A stretch of DNA of 64,000 nt from Hypoxylon rubiginosum (taxonomy: Eukaryota > Ascomycota > Sordariomycetes > Xylariales > Hypoxylaceae): NCBI GenBank assembly GCA_902806565.1, contig CADCXA010000055.1, positions 1,488,001 to 1,552,000 on the forward strand, given 5' to 3'. The translations under genes were made by a program, and so were the position numbers. This document shows positions 37,068 to 48,456 of the stretch, in pieces (position 1 is the stretch's first letter; each line of letters starts with the position of its first letter). The notes below the pieces were generated by a model. The model had not been told where the DNA came from. It did not search any database and worked only from the letters and a program-made list of their open reading frames with translations.

Positions 37068-37799
37068 GACGCACTACCTACGTCCGACTTTTCTTTTGAC
37101 TTTCTTGCATCTTAGATATAACATGGTTAATCGGTGTTGCTCGGAGCGCGAGCTGACAAATTCATCATCAAAACGCATAGGTAGAAGATGGGATTTTAAG
37201 AAGCTGTCAAGCTAGTATTCGATATTCGACACCCTGTAACGTACCGTAGGTATTCTCCCGCGCGCGACGGAGCGGAACTTCACTTTATGAACCGGCTTCT
37301 CAAGCTAAAACGTTAGCCGTATCCAATGATAGTGTTCGCAGGATTGGGGGCCAAACCACAACCGCGCGGCCTCCATAAATTCGCATGAGGAGGGGCTTGT
37401 CCCGCGCGGTCTGACATGCAGAACTTGGCAGGGGTAGAGTATCCCGCGCGGCTTGTGGGTCGAGGTGGTTAAACCGAATAGGGGGTTTGTAAGACAACGA
37501 GAGCAGCTCTGATGGGCTCTGATGGGCTAGTGGTGATGTGATCGTTTCTATCCCACATCCTAACCCATCCTAACCCATCCTAACCCACAGCTTAGAAATG
37601 GTGCGAGCCGTGAGCGTGATTACAAATGGTCCGAAAAGGAGGACGATGTAAAAGATCGTGAAATGTAGACTCTGCCTGATATGAATAAAAGGCATCTCAA
37701 TCCCAAGACAATTCCATCCTTCCGTTCCATATCCCAGCTTCTTCGCACAAACCCATATACAGATTTGTTTTCACCATTAACATCAAATATTAAATCGCA
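37068..37799. other. Divergent promoter region, dioxygenase and SDR-like gene
   Basis: Lies between the start of the split dioxygenase and the SDR-like gene at 37800. It contains the repeats listed at 37511-37586 and a possible TATA-like ATGAATAAAA at ~37680. No ORF supported. Confidence 0.55.
37511..37586. promoter_or_regulatory. 10-bp repeats in both orientations, candidate operator
   Basis: Two tandem 10-mers GATGGGCTCT/GATGGGCTAG (37511-37530) are followed by three perfect tandem ATCCTAACCC units (37557-37586). Read on the other strand these are GATGGGTTAG-like, so the two groups form an inverted arrangement with 10-bp phasing. They lie ~215-290 bp upstream of the ATG at 37800. This is a possible regulator-binding array; function is inferred only. 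Confidence 0.45.
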
Positions 37800-38554
37800 A
37801 TGGCAGCCAACCGTGTAGTACTCATCCTCGGAGCTGGCCCCAGGGTCGGTGCCTCCGTCGCCGAGAAATTCGCCAGCAACGGCTACAAGGTCGCTGTCGC
37901 ATCAAGGAGCGGGACCGGCGCCAAGGCCGCCAACGGGTTTCTCTCAATCAAGGCGGACTTCGCCAAGCCTGACTCGATCCCCGGCGTGTTCGATGCGGTT
38001 AAGGCCGAGTTTAACACCTCTCCTAGCGTCGTCATCTACAACGCAGCATCACTCACTCCTCCTCCCGATAAGGACTCGATCTTTTCGATTCCAGTAGAGA
38101 GTGTTACGTCCGACTTGAACATTAACACCATCAGCCCGTACGTTGCGGCGCAGCAGGCCGTCAGCGGATGGGAGACGCTGCCCAAGGAGACCAAGAAGAC
38201 GTTCATATACACCGGCAACATTTTGAACGTCGGCGTCATTCCCGTGCCGCTCATGTTGGACCTAGGCATGGGCAAGTCGGCTTCCGCATACTGGCTCGGC
38301 CTTGCTGACACCACGTACTCGGCCCGGGGGTATCGGTGAGTTATCTCGAAGAATATTGCGTAGACTGTTTCTAACCTGTTTGATTCGCTAGATTCTTCTA
38401 TGCCGACGAGCGCCAGAAGGACGGCAAGTCTAAGGGGGCGGAGCTTGACGGCGCCGCACACGCCGACTTTTTTGCACAGTTGGCGGACCATGAGGGAAAT
38501 GTGCCCTGGCACGCCACCTTCGCGAAGGACAAGGGTTATGTCCAGTTCAAATAG
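37800..38554 (+). CDS. Short SDR-like NAD(P)-binding protein
   Basis: Exons 37800-38335 and 38392-38554 give 232 residues. The start MAANRVVLILGAGPRVGASVAEKFASNG is a Rossmann cofactor-binding turn (GxGPRVG), with VVIYNAA at the NNAG position. The classical YxxxK pair is not obvious (SAYWLG lies near the expected place), as in a fungal group of atypical SDRs of ~230 residues. The exon junction (ARGYR-FFYADERQKDGK) is supported by GTGAGT and CTAG signals and by the frame. The gene is head-to-head with the split dioxygenase and ends 121 bp from the convergent Zn2Cys6 regulator, so the three could once have worked together. That link is inference. Confidence 0.85.
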
Positions 38555-38675
38555 AAGGGCCATGCTGGAATGAAGATCTAGAGAAAGCTGGGAGTCATAT
38601 GTTTAGATCGATGTCAATGGCAGGAACGGGGCTGTGTACCTTAAATGCAATCTAGGTGCTTCCACCGCTGCCCTT

Positions 38676-40412
38676 CTAAACAAGTAAAACCAGATCACCT
38701 TGGCTTCTAAAGCAAGTAGCGAGGTCGCGGCTCGTGACATCTCCAAAGTCCCTCTTTCGCCACACGTTCTCCATGATCTCTAGTGCCTTGTGTACCGTGC
38801 CGAAGACGCTCGATGGTTTCAAGGCCTCCACCAATCCGCGCAAGTGAACTTCCTGCGCCGGTTCCGCGAGGCATCCCGCCACGCAGAACGGCCACACCAT
38901 CGTGCGTAGTAATGAAGGCGGCGATATTTGACGCGTTAGTAGTTCCATGATTTGACTAACATGATAGCGCACGTCGGCGCTCGCAGGCTGCCACCCCGAC
39001 ACGACAACGAACAGATAAACGAGCGCCGCGTGAGCCCAGACACGGGTTACCATAGGGCATACGTTGGCGAGAGTTTCTGATTGCTGAGTGAAGTCTGTCA
39101 TGAAGGCATCTAGTGTGCCAGTATTCTGCTCACGAATAACTGTGGGTTCGGCTTCGAGCCGCGTGAGATAAGCCTCTAATAGGTCCTTGATAGCCGTGGC
39201 GCGGCGGACCAGTTCCATGACATTGAGACTTCCGTCTCTCTTACATTGCTGCTTCCACGCATCAAGCGTGGATATTTCGCTGATTTGTAGCAACGCCCAA
39301 TTTTGACAGCCTATTGCAGCCTCTAGATCAATAGGGGGTTCGGTTCCATTGATACCACCCAGAAGGTTACGGTGGTACTCATAGAGTCTAGGTTGCTCCT
39401 GAAGCACCGTGCTAGCAACAATGTCATCGAATATCAAAAGGGTGGACGAGAAGCGAAAGGCGGCCTGTTCGGCGCTGGGAACCTGGATGCACTGGGAAGG
39501 CAGAACCCATGCCGAAGGTCCTAGGAGACCGATGATAGCATTGAAGCGTGAAACGGACTCGCCCAGTTCGATAACGCCAGGAACGTCGAGAAGCTGTTTA
39601 AAAAGAGCCAGAGCGGCATTGAGGTGTGCCTGACAGTTGTTAAAGCTTGAGATAGCAATTTCGAACCGCTGCACTTGCATGATACTTGCCATAATCCGCA
39701 CAGCACCATGAATATGTTCTGTGACGCCTGAACCGTCAATTACCTGCAGCGCCTGTCTCAGCACTCCAAAGGCATTCCTGGTCTGCGTGAGCACCGTCTC
39801 CCATACCGCATCGCAGCTGGACAGTCCCTGGGCGAGAGAGAAGAAATACGAGCTCTGACATAGGGTAGCCTGTCGCACTACCGGGCTGCCAATCATCATT
39901 TCCAAGACCCACGCCCTGCCACCTCGAAGTGCAGAGGGGCGGTAGAATGGAAAGAGGAAGGGAAGCACATGTTCGAGGTAAAACATGAGGAGAACAGTAT
40001 CAGACCGTCCGAAGGGTATGCTTTCGTGAGCATCCTTGCTAATAAGCGTGCAGTCGGCCCCACGTTGGGGGCGCGGCGATTCTATCCCGTCGTTTGGGGT
40101 TGCTAGGTCCCTGGGTTTAGGTGGTGAGACGCGGTTCTCGTGAACCGCGCGCTCCCCACGGCGAAGATGAGCTGTTTCTCGAACCTCGCGCTTGAGCCGC
40201 TCGGCCATCTCCTCTTGTCTCACACCGCCATCCATCCATTCCGGTTTTTCCTGGTCGTAGTGGCAAGTGATATGGAGCGCGGCGCAGGTGTCGCACACGG
40301 GGCGCCTTTCGTCGCATTTCTTGCGTCGGAGTCTGCAAGTCCAACATCCGTTGAAGCTTCTTATTGTGCCCCTATGAGGAGGACTATGAGACAAGTCCGA
40401 GTCCATATCCAT
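38676..40412 (-). CDS. Zn2Cys6 transcription factor with fungal-specific domain
   Basis: No intron is needed. I chose the ATG at 40412 (MDMDSDLSHSPPHRG), giving 578 residues; the frame opens 35 codons earlier at 40517, but that stretch looks like leader. Near the N-terminus is the binuclear zinc cluster CWTCRLRRKKCDERRPVCDT plus CAALHITC, with six correctly spaced cysteines. A Lys/Arg/Glu-rich linker follows, then a mostly helical region with LLMFYLEHVLPFLFPFYRP and LHLRGLVEALK, typical of the fungal_trans_2 group. Such proteins bind CGG-type half-sites and regulate nearby metabolic genes. It is convergent with the SDR-like gene and could regulate it or the dioxygenase; no binding site is proven. 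Confidence 0.9.
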   Translation of the reverse strand: MDMDSDLSHSPPHRGTIRSFNGCWTCRLRRKKCDERRPVCDTCAALHITCHYDQEKPEWMDGGVRQEEMAERLKREVRETAHLRRGERAVHENRVSPPKPRDLATPNDGIESPRPQRGADCTLISKDAHESIPFGRSDTVLLMFYLEHVLPFLFPFYRPSALRGGRAWVLEMMIGSPVVRQATLCQSSYFFSLAQGLSSCDAVWETVLTQTRNAFGVLRQALQVIDGSGVTEHIHGAVRIMASIMQVQRFEIAISSFNNCQAHLNAALALFKQLLDVPGVIELGESVSRFNAIIGLLGPSAWVLPSQCIQVPSAEQAAFRFSSTLLIFDDIVASTVLQEQPRLYEYHRNLLGGINGTEPPIDLEAAIGCQNWALLQISEISTLDAWKQQCKRDGSLNVMELVRRATAIKDLLEAYLTRLEAEPTVIREQNTGTLDAFMTDFTQQSETLANVCPMVTRVWAHAALVYLFVVVSGWQPASADVRYHVSQIMELLTRQISPPSLLRTMVWPFCVAGCLAEPAQEVHLRGLVEALKPSSVFGTVHKALEIMENVWRKRDFGDVTSRDLATCFRSQGDLVLLV

Positions 40413-41508
40413 AGTCCCACTCGATATATAGATGTGCTCTTTAGTGGAAAAAGAGTTAGTGACGGCCGAAATGAACGTTACTTGATTTATAACACTAACG
40501 AATTTCGAAGATTTCAAAAAGGAAATGCCAAGAGACTACGCAAATAACCGCTATAGTATACCGCTTATATGAAAGTTTATCAATCCAATTATGCATTATG
40601 TGTGGGTTAATTCTACGAAGTACTTCATCGCGTCACTTATTGGATTTTGCTACCCTCGAGGCCAAAGACAGCATCTAGGAAGAAACATGATTTCCCGAAT
40701 CCTCTTCCGGTCGTCTATAGCTCGCTGCTTAACCGGCGTTTCTACATGCCTCGTATCGAGCTGCTAACGCTCGGCGTCCTGGGACCGCATAGTGAGCGGG
40801 GGGCCGTATCACGTAGGTCGCGCTGGCTGGTGTGCGTGATGGATTGGCTTTCGTTCAGCGCGCACACATTCCGGGCTGCGCTAGAAGTGCGCAAGATATA
40901 CTTTTACGTGTCGAGACGACGAGAGATAGATCTCTTGTTGAAGGGGAATCAAGGAGGAGACCAGCGCGAGACCTTGTAGTTCCCGACTCTGATGACTAAT
41001 CTGGAGGCCACGACGACACTGCTGGGGGAGGGTATTAAGTGGTAGCTAGCTACCTATATGGGCGACCTCGAGGCAGATAGGAACGGAAAACTTTGATCTC
41101 GATATGCTAATGAGCGACATGAATAGTGGATTGGTAGGGCTACCTAAGTCATCACGTTGCGCTGATTGTAGACATTGAAAGGAACACGAGTCTAAGAGTT
41201 GGTACTAGACGTGAATATTGACAGATTTTGGCACTTAACATATCAAAGTAGCAGATCCTTTATTCTTATGCTTTGTACCCCTAAGCTACCTCTTATTGTC
41301 TTTTATAACATGGTCATTGTTAAGGTCTGATTCAGCAAAGCAAAGCCATCAGTGCTGGGTCTATATATAGTTCTCATAGTTCTAGCCAGCCATTCTATTC
41401 CAAGCTATAATAATTTTTCTTCTTCGCACTGATATACTTAGACTTCAAGCTTCATCACACATTATAAATTCACAGACGTAACTATCAAGTCACGAAAACA
41501 AAGCGAAA
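40413..41508. other. Intergenic, regulator to small ORF
   Basis: Divergent upstream region. An ORF at 40647-40979 (110 codons) is Arg-rich without any known domain and probably not real. The final 150 bases look like a real promoter for the small gene (TATA box listed; pyrimidine- and A-rich leader). Confidence 0.5.
41361..41370 (+). promoter_or_regulatory. TATA box candidate (CTATATATAG)
   Basis: A perfect palindromic TATA stretch ~140 bp upstream of the ATG at 41509, the only such box in this interval. Supports expression of the small ORF. Confidence 0.4.
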
Positions 41509-41784
41509 ATGGCGAAAATGGCTGGAAAGGCTGCGCAGGCTCCCAAGAAGCCAGCTCAACCAGCAGCTAATGCCCCTCTAACCGAAGCCGAAAAATCTGA
41601 CCTTGAAGGTACGATGGATTTTCTAAGCTTTCTTGCAGGACCAGTACCAACTGGGCTTGCTAAGCTTGCTTCGACCCCTGTTAAACCTCTCGCGGAGGCA
41701 ATGGATCGTCTTACAATTAGTGATAAGGAAGCCCTGAAGAATAACACCAAGAACAACAAGACGCGCTCCTACAGTAAGTGGTAG
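41509..41784 (+). CDS. Small protein of unknown function (91 aa)
   Basis: Starts MAKMAGKAAQAPKKPAQPAA, Lys/Ala/Pro-rich, then a stretch with FLSFLAGPVPTGLAKLAS and a basic, Asn-rich tail. A second Met lies at residue 4. A TATA box and an AT/CT-rich leader with AACA-type context precede the ATG. A GTAAGT followed by TACTAAT branch-like sequence begins at 41774 and may be an intron that changes the last residues. I do not recognise the family. It has no signal peptide. The coding-like composition makes it more credible than other small ORFs here. Confidence 0.45.
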   Translation: MAKMAGKAAQAPKKPAQPAANAPLTEAEKSDLEGTMDFLSFLAGPVPTGLAKLASTPVKPLAEAMDRLTISDKEALKNNTKNNKTRSYSKW

Positions 41785-41979
41785 TATCACTTACTAATAA
41801 TGGCTTCAATTGTAAGACAACAGATAATCATGCCCTGATAAAAGTTACCAGAACACCATTTAGTTACCATTTCCATTTCGAATCAAATTGATAATCTTTG
41901 GCTCCTTTAAGATGGTCCTAGTGTGAGACGTGAAGAGTACCTGTGGCCTAAATAAATCTTATGAGAAAATTGACTCTAT

Positions 41980-44212
41980 CTATTTCCTATTAATATTATC
42001 TCGACCGCCTAGGAGGTGCGTATCTTGGTTGTGACTTGCAAACTGTAGCATCCGCTGGGAAATTTGTTCCCATGACTCGACACCATCTGTAAGATCTCTG
42101 ACGGCTTGAACAATGTCATCTTCGGGCCCGCGGACTTGCACCATGGTGTCCCGTTCCCTAAGGGTGACCGAGCCATCCACAAGTGTCTCGAAGTCGACTG
42201 TAATACCCAAGGGGGTTCCCACTGTAAAGCGCAAAATTAGCAAACACCATTTAGTGACGTCGGAGATAAAGGGGGACGCCAAAGTAGGTTTCAAAACTTC
42301 ACATTGGTAAAGCAAGAAAAGGCGCAGAAGAAATTGTTATGGTACTACTCACATTCGTCGTTTCTAGCATATCTCTTACCAATGGATGCGTTTGACGAGT
42401 CGATGTTATTAGAAATGCCCAGGGAACGAAGCCGGCTCGAAAGCTTGCGGACCAGGGGTGTGAATTGAGGTTGGTTAGAGAGCGGGACGATGAGGACTTT
42501 TGTTGGTGCAATGGCAAGAGGCAGTGATAATACCTTAGAGACTGTTAACTGAATAGTCATCAATAGAGGTTGTAGAGTTTAACTCACCGCCCTCGCAACA
42601 TCATCAGATCGATGCCAGTACACGTGCTCTAGAAGACTGTACATAATACGACCGATACCGAACGAGGGCTCGATGACGTTCGGAGTGTATTCGCGAGTCG
42701 TAACCGTGCGGGTGACTTTGGAAATTCTCAAGAGTTCTTTAGAAAGCTCTACCGCGGTTCTACCATCGGTCAGTTTTGGCGTGGTTATGGTTACGATACC
42801 CTCTTTGCCGAGTTTAGCAGCCAACACTTCAAGAGAGGCTTGATCCAGAGTTTCAACTGATGCTTGGATAATCTTCGCCTCTCGCTTGAAACGCGATCCT
42901 ATAAACTTCTTGTCGAGAACTACTTGCCATTCATCCACCTTGATCGATACAGGAAGCACCTCTTTTACCACTAGAGATGCACCTGTGTACTTCGAATGGA
43001 CTGTGAGGTCGTAAGCACTCCGATCAGCGCAGCCTACGCATTCGATCCAACCATAGCTTGTTAAGAGTTCGGCATCCCAACAATCACAGGCGTAATGGGC
43101 CATCTCATTGTCTAGATGTTGCCTGAATCGGATTTTAGACGGGTCAGCTCCGATTTTAAGGAGGAACAGCATGACTCTTGCAAGGAAATAGCCAAGTGTC
43201 TCGTTATCGATGATCCTTGATGTAACGGCTTGCTCCACCGACATAGTCCGAGTTTCTGTTTTACCGACAAGCTGCATCTCCCTATCGAGTAAAGGCAATT
43301 GAACTTTGCTGATCTCGCTGAATCTTTCGTGTTTCTTTTGCTCAGGGTCTACGTAGTGCTCGATCTCTGCCATTAGAAACTCTCTTACTCGGAGAAGTCC
43401 GGACCGAGGGGAAATTTCATTCCTATACGATTTACCGATGCTGGCAGAAGCGAATGGCATGGCACCTTGGTTGTAGTCGAGCAGCTTCTTGAAATTCAAG
43501 AATTGTCCCTGGGCAGTCTCTGGGCGGAGGTAGACTGGAGCAGCCGCACTCGGGCCTATCGTGGACTTGAACATCAGATTGAACGGAATTGGCGGGAGAA
43601 CTGCTCCATCGCTGTCAGGGTTTCGGATGTCTAGCCGCTTAATCAAGTCGCCAAGCTCGGAGCCATCATAATTATCAATCTTTTAATAGGCATCGGTTAG
43701 CATTCTATTATACCAAAAAGGAGGAGAAGAGCGAAGCATGTAGTTACCTTCGCAAGGATGTCATTGTATTCAGCAATGGTAGTCTCATCTAATCTAGTCG
43801 AACCCTTTGACTGTCCATTGACTCCGCGTGAAAGGCGAGATTCAAGGACGGTCTCAACCAAATGGCCAGCCCGCAAATATTCACCCTTGACAGGGTCTTT
43901 GCACATCCAATCGGCAAATTTATCAACATGGCCGCTGGTTTGAAGTACGAGCTCAGGGGTAATGACAGAACAATCCAACTCTAGCATATTTTCTTCAAGC
44001 ACAAAATGCTTTCTCCATGAGTCCACGAGATTGGCCTGTAAGGCACATCCTGGAGGGCCGTAGTCATATAGACCACGGTTGTCACCCTTGAAATTAGCAG
44101 AAAGGCGGTAGATTTCAAAGGATTCCGTGAAAAAGAAACGTCGCTTTAGGACAGACTCGAAAAGCGATCGGTCGAACCTCTCGCCTTTCAGCGTTGTCAT
44201 TTGAGGAGCCAT
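41980..44212 (-). CDS. grs1: Glycyl-tRNA synthetase (class II)
   Basis: Exons on the minus strand are 44212-43748, 43679-42588, 42533-42353 and 42221-41980, giving 659 residues, the usual eukaryotic length. Motifs: LYDYGPPGCALQANLV, motif 2 region RPETAQGQFLNF and YRNEISPRSGLLRVREF, motif 3 EPSFGIGRIMYSLLEH, and the C-terminal anticodon-binding domain (APTKVLIVPLS, GTPLGITVDFETL, LRERDTMVQV). It charges tRNA-Gly with glycine in the cytosol; in fungi one gene often also serves mitochondria through an upstream non-AUG or alternative start, which I did not identify. Exon 3's acceptor (CTAAG) was chosen because it alone restores VLSLPLAIAPTKV in frame. Confidence 0.95.
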
Positions 44213-45592
44213 GTTATGTGCTTGACATAAAATGGAATTGTGTTAATGTTTAAGAGTGACGATGCACTATCCGCGTGCAAGGCTTTATATCCTTCTGTTT
44301 ATGTCGGCCTTTGAGTCATAAAGGGGTCGAATCCGAGTCACTGGAAGTGGGGTGAGTCACTACCCCTGATCTCCAATTGGGTTTCATTCAACATTCCTAC
44401 AGTGGGTGTATGAAACCAACAACCAATTTTATGATAAGCTGCGCGTCAAAAGACCTACCTACTGCGGTACGGACTTAATAAGACAAGTAAGACAAGATAA
44501 CAATAATTGATGCGAGGAGTTCAGAACCCATTTGGCAAGAACGGTTATTAATAAAAATGCTAGGCATACTATCGGGTCGGAGGGTCGTCGCTATTCTTGT
44601 CTTTTCGCTGTTCTGAAGAGTTAAGTCTCACGAGAATGAGTCTATATGCGACTAAGTGATGGGCACTGCTGGAGACATATGGAAGCCATGGAAGCCATGG
44701 AAGCCACGTAGACCCCGCCCGCAAACAGGAAAGGGGCGCAAGTAGGGATGATATGAGTCTTCGGTGTTAGTGAAGTTGAAGTATACATCGACACGGGAAA
44801 GGAAATAAATAGATGAAAACCATGCACTGCCACATTAGAAAAGAACATGTCGGGCAGGTCGGGCTAGACTGACCAGATGACTTAAAAGTACAGAAAACTA
44901 CATGAGGTGGGCAATGTCACGTGATTAATTCATGACGACGACGTACAAGCCTCAATTGTTACCAACGACCCAATCTACAACACCGGAACCGTCCGAAACT
45001 TTTCATATAGCGCCTCAACGGAGAGGATAATCGGCGAGACAGTGGCATTGCAACTAGGCTAACTAATCGTGATCCATAGTCTATATGCCAATATCCTTAC
45101 CGAGTTCTAATATTACCGACCTGCGGATAGTAGATCACACGGCATGGACAGCACATGGCCCCCACTTAGGTATCCAATATGCACGCAATCTACGCCCCGA
45201 ACCAATAGCATAGAAGATGCGGGTTGCCGTCATGAGAGCTTACAGCTTACGTACTACGCGTCCTTCGGAAGAATACCATCCCCAAAACCCCCGTGTCCTT
45301 AGGTGATACGTGATACCGGTATCTCATAAAACGGCACATCTTCTAAGTTCTACAGTTTCCGAGCTAGATACCTAAAGCACGTGCAATAAGTATACCAACT
45401 AAGTGCCCTTCTACCCGGCTAGGTACTGCCTAGTACTACTGTAGCATGTATGTACAGATCACTGTGAGTGGAGTCTTCGGCCGTGTAGGCTATATATCAT
45501 GCGTCGAAATAGTGGGTTAACCTTCTATTAATCCAAATATAACATTGCGAATACGGTGCATTACTCTAATTAATATCCTCATGCGATAACTC
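44213..45592. other. Intergenic, GlyRS to DUF3176 gene
   Basis: About 1.4 kb without a supported gene. It contains three perfect copies of the 9-mer ATGGAAGCC at 44679-44705. Otherwise ordinary sequence. Confidence 0.5.
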
Positions 45593-47766
45593 TCAAGTCT
45601 GTTGGGTCCGCAACTCCAGTCCGCATCCCACGTCTTCAAACTTGGCAGTCATGGCCTTGATGGATTTCTCCAGGTAGCCGTTCCGATCAGCATGTCTGAG
45701 CTGTGCTCGCGTCTCGGCGTCGACAGAGTACGTGAGCGTGGCGACCATGTCCGTCTTCCAGGGGTCTAGATGGAGCCTGCGGGTCTCTACTATGGACGAC
45801 ACGCTGAAAAGCAAACCGAGGACGATTGTAAGCAGCGGAAGCACCATGTACGGCCATTCGACGTGTATGTGGATCACCCACTCCTCTCCGGTGCCGTCTT
45901 GTGTTACGTTGGATATGTCACGCATCCAGTTCGAGACGCTCCAGGCGATCTTGTCGAAACTGGCTGAGAGGTTTTCGCTTTGGTACAGAGCCTGGACTGC
46001 CGGCGTCTGGGCTCCGTATGGAAGATCTCCAATGGGCCATCTCATACCGGGGCCTAGAAATTGTTCATTGACATAGTGTGTCGTGCTGCCAACCGTGCGG
46101 TGTGTCAATTTAAAATGAAGTGCAGCATCGTCGGGCAGTGCGTGTTTCTTAACGTCTTCCTCAGGTATAAAAAGCTCCAGGTCGCTGCGAGAGAAGTCGC
46201 CCATTCCGGCATATAATGAGTAGTTGTTCCATTTCTCGTACAGGTCGAAATCATCATCTGCCTTGGTATCCCGGTAAGAAGAAAAGTCCCGCTTAGCCCA
46301 TGATGCTACTATATGTTCTGTAAGTATCCCTTTCTTGACCACCGACTGATAAGCGTTAGCACAAAAATACAGAGCGCATTCTGTCGCCGAAACGGGGGTG
46401 TCGTCCCACGTCAGTTCTCCCGTTTCGTACCCCTCCGCAGCTTTCAGAACCTGGGTGGCGGTGACTAAGGTAGTTAAGTTGTTGAACGATATAGTAAGTT
46501 GAGGCTTGGTGATAATGGTAGCGGTCATGTAGGCCGAGTTAAGCGATGTTCCATCATTAGTGTTAAAGTTTGTGAGGTTAACATGAGGCAAAGAATAAGT
46601 TGTAAAGTCGCCGCTGAACACAAAAGTGTTTGATGACAATGTCCCTAAGTTTGTTCCATACTGTGTAGAACGTTGCAAGTGGCTCGTCACATCGTTACAC
46701 GCGCTGCATATTGCCAATGATGTATACGTTGGCCATGTACAATTCGCAGTAGGACATACGAGCGAAGTGGTTTGCCCAGTGCTGTATGAATTGTACAACC
46801 CACTGTTGAAAGAAGATAGCATTCCAAGGTCTGCCAAAAATTTGTAAGTTTCAAGCTCAACAGTAGAATTATCAGGCAGTTGAATTGCGAAAGTGCCGGC
46901 TGTAGTGACGCCGAAGTATGAACCTACGTCAAGCACTTCGCTACGCCCAATATGAGCTTTTGAGGAGCCTGTGATGGGGTCCATCTGGCCGGATAAGGAT
47001 ATTACGGCTTGCAAGAATGGTTCGAATCCTATCAATATTATCGTGACTATTGCGCCAACGACAACCCAATGACTAGAGAGGTATTAGTTTTTTAAGTCTT
47101 GATAAGATACCAGCATGTATTTAACTCTCACCTGGCTCGAAGCCAAATGACGAGCCAGAGGCTTCCCCACGGCCCGCGGCTTGCCTCGTCGAACCTGTCA
47201 AATGCAATGAGAGTGTCCGTTCGCCTTTTGAACCAGTTCCATTTGGCCTGGGCGAGACATGAGCTAATGGCGAATCCCATAGAAGTTCGAGAGATAGCTC
47301 CCAAGGTAGAAATTAGAGCGTTCAGAGAAATGATGCCACTCCATTGAGATAGTGGACGCCCGTCCACGTATACAAGTAAAGCAACCAAGACCATCATGGA
47401 GCTGAAGCTGATAAATAGCGCAAAAGTTTCCCAATTCCAGTTGCTCCCGCGTTTAGAGATAATGCGGCGTCTTGACTGAGATGATGATGTTAATAGAGGA
47501 GCATCAGCACTCGCAGCCGTGATGGTCGGAAGAGAAGAGGCTACTGAAGCAACCGGCTTTCTGAGGAACGTATAGGGATAAGAGGGCTCCTCTTGGGTAT
47601 GTAAAGACGAGGGCACGTCGCTTCTGACTTCATGCCGTCCATCAAAGGAGGGTGTCGGTCGAATGGTAGAAAGAGAGCTAACGTTGGTCAGAGAGTGATT
47701 GTATCCACCGTCGAGAAAGGAATTCGCGTCCCTCCGTTCATTCTCTGCTGCCGTAGGTAACTCCAT
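45593..47766 (-). CDS. DUF3176 membrane protein
   Basis: Exon 1 is 47766-47132 and exon 2 47072-45593; the join keeps the frame (IWLRAR-HWVVVGAIVT). Product 704 residues. The N-terminal ~110 residues are Ser/Pro-rich. Then come the DUF3176 hallmarks: TFALFISFSSMMVLVALLVY, LSQWSGIISLNALISTLGAI and CLAQAKWNWF, with transmembrane helices, and a third helix at the exon join. A large outer region with Cys pairs (CPTANCTWPTYTSLAICSAC) and many N-glycosylation sequons follows, then a final helix (YMVLPLLTIVLGLLFSVSS) and a cytosolic tail. The family is widespread in filamentous ascomycetes and uncharacterised; topology suggests a plasma-membrane protein with an extracellular domain. Confidence 0.9.
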
Positions 47767-48456
47767 GTTATCCGATGCCGCGAATTTTGTTTCGTTTCCC
47801 TTTTTTGGTCGGTGGCTAAGAGTACCTAGGTAAAGACAGGGAATGTTATATTTTCCTTATCCGTGCAAGATATTACGTTATCAAGGTACTCGATATAGGC
47901 TAAGTAAGTGAGTATAAAGATAGCATATAAATACGAACCTCAGTCATACGAATATATTGCAGCGTGCTGCGCTAACTCGTGTTTTTAATTCAGAGAAGTC
48001 CGCCATGTTGTAGAACGCAGCACGACAACGAATCGCAGCAGCATCTCAGCGGAGCTCCGGCCATATTTGCCTGCACTGCCATCTGTAGGCTGCCGCACTC
48101 ACTACATAATTATCCGGTAACGAAAATTAAGGTATTCTGTTCAGCCCGTCTCCTATTAATAGGCCTGTACTGCGAGGTGTGGATGGCATTTATTTCCGTT
48201 TTCTCTTCGAGTTACCACGATGCCAATATTGCTGCTTGCTCACCGATATCCGTACCCTCTTCTCCTCCTATTTGTTCCAAACACCTCTCGGAGGATAGTA
48301 CCTTCATTATTTATAAATTAACTTTATAATAATCGCAATATTCATAAAACATGTAGACAACGTCATCCTTTTGATTTCAGACTGCAAGCTTAACTAATGG
48401 GAATATTCCTTAGATGCCCGTATAATACAGTATGACTTCATCCATTTCTATTCTTA
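47767..48456. other. Intergenic, between two minus-strand membrane protein genes
   Basis: Promoter of the DUF3176 gene and 3' flank of the next gene; no gene supported. The two membrane genes run in the same direction about 0.7 kb apart. Confidence 0.5.

Noticed and set aside
37557..37586. Interstitial telomere repeat
   Set aside because: The unit is ATCCTAACCC, 10 bp, not the hexamer CCCTAA; only three copies.
40647..40979. 110-codon ORF as a gene
   Set aside because: Arg-rich, no family resemblance, and the flanking promoter signals point to other genes.
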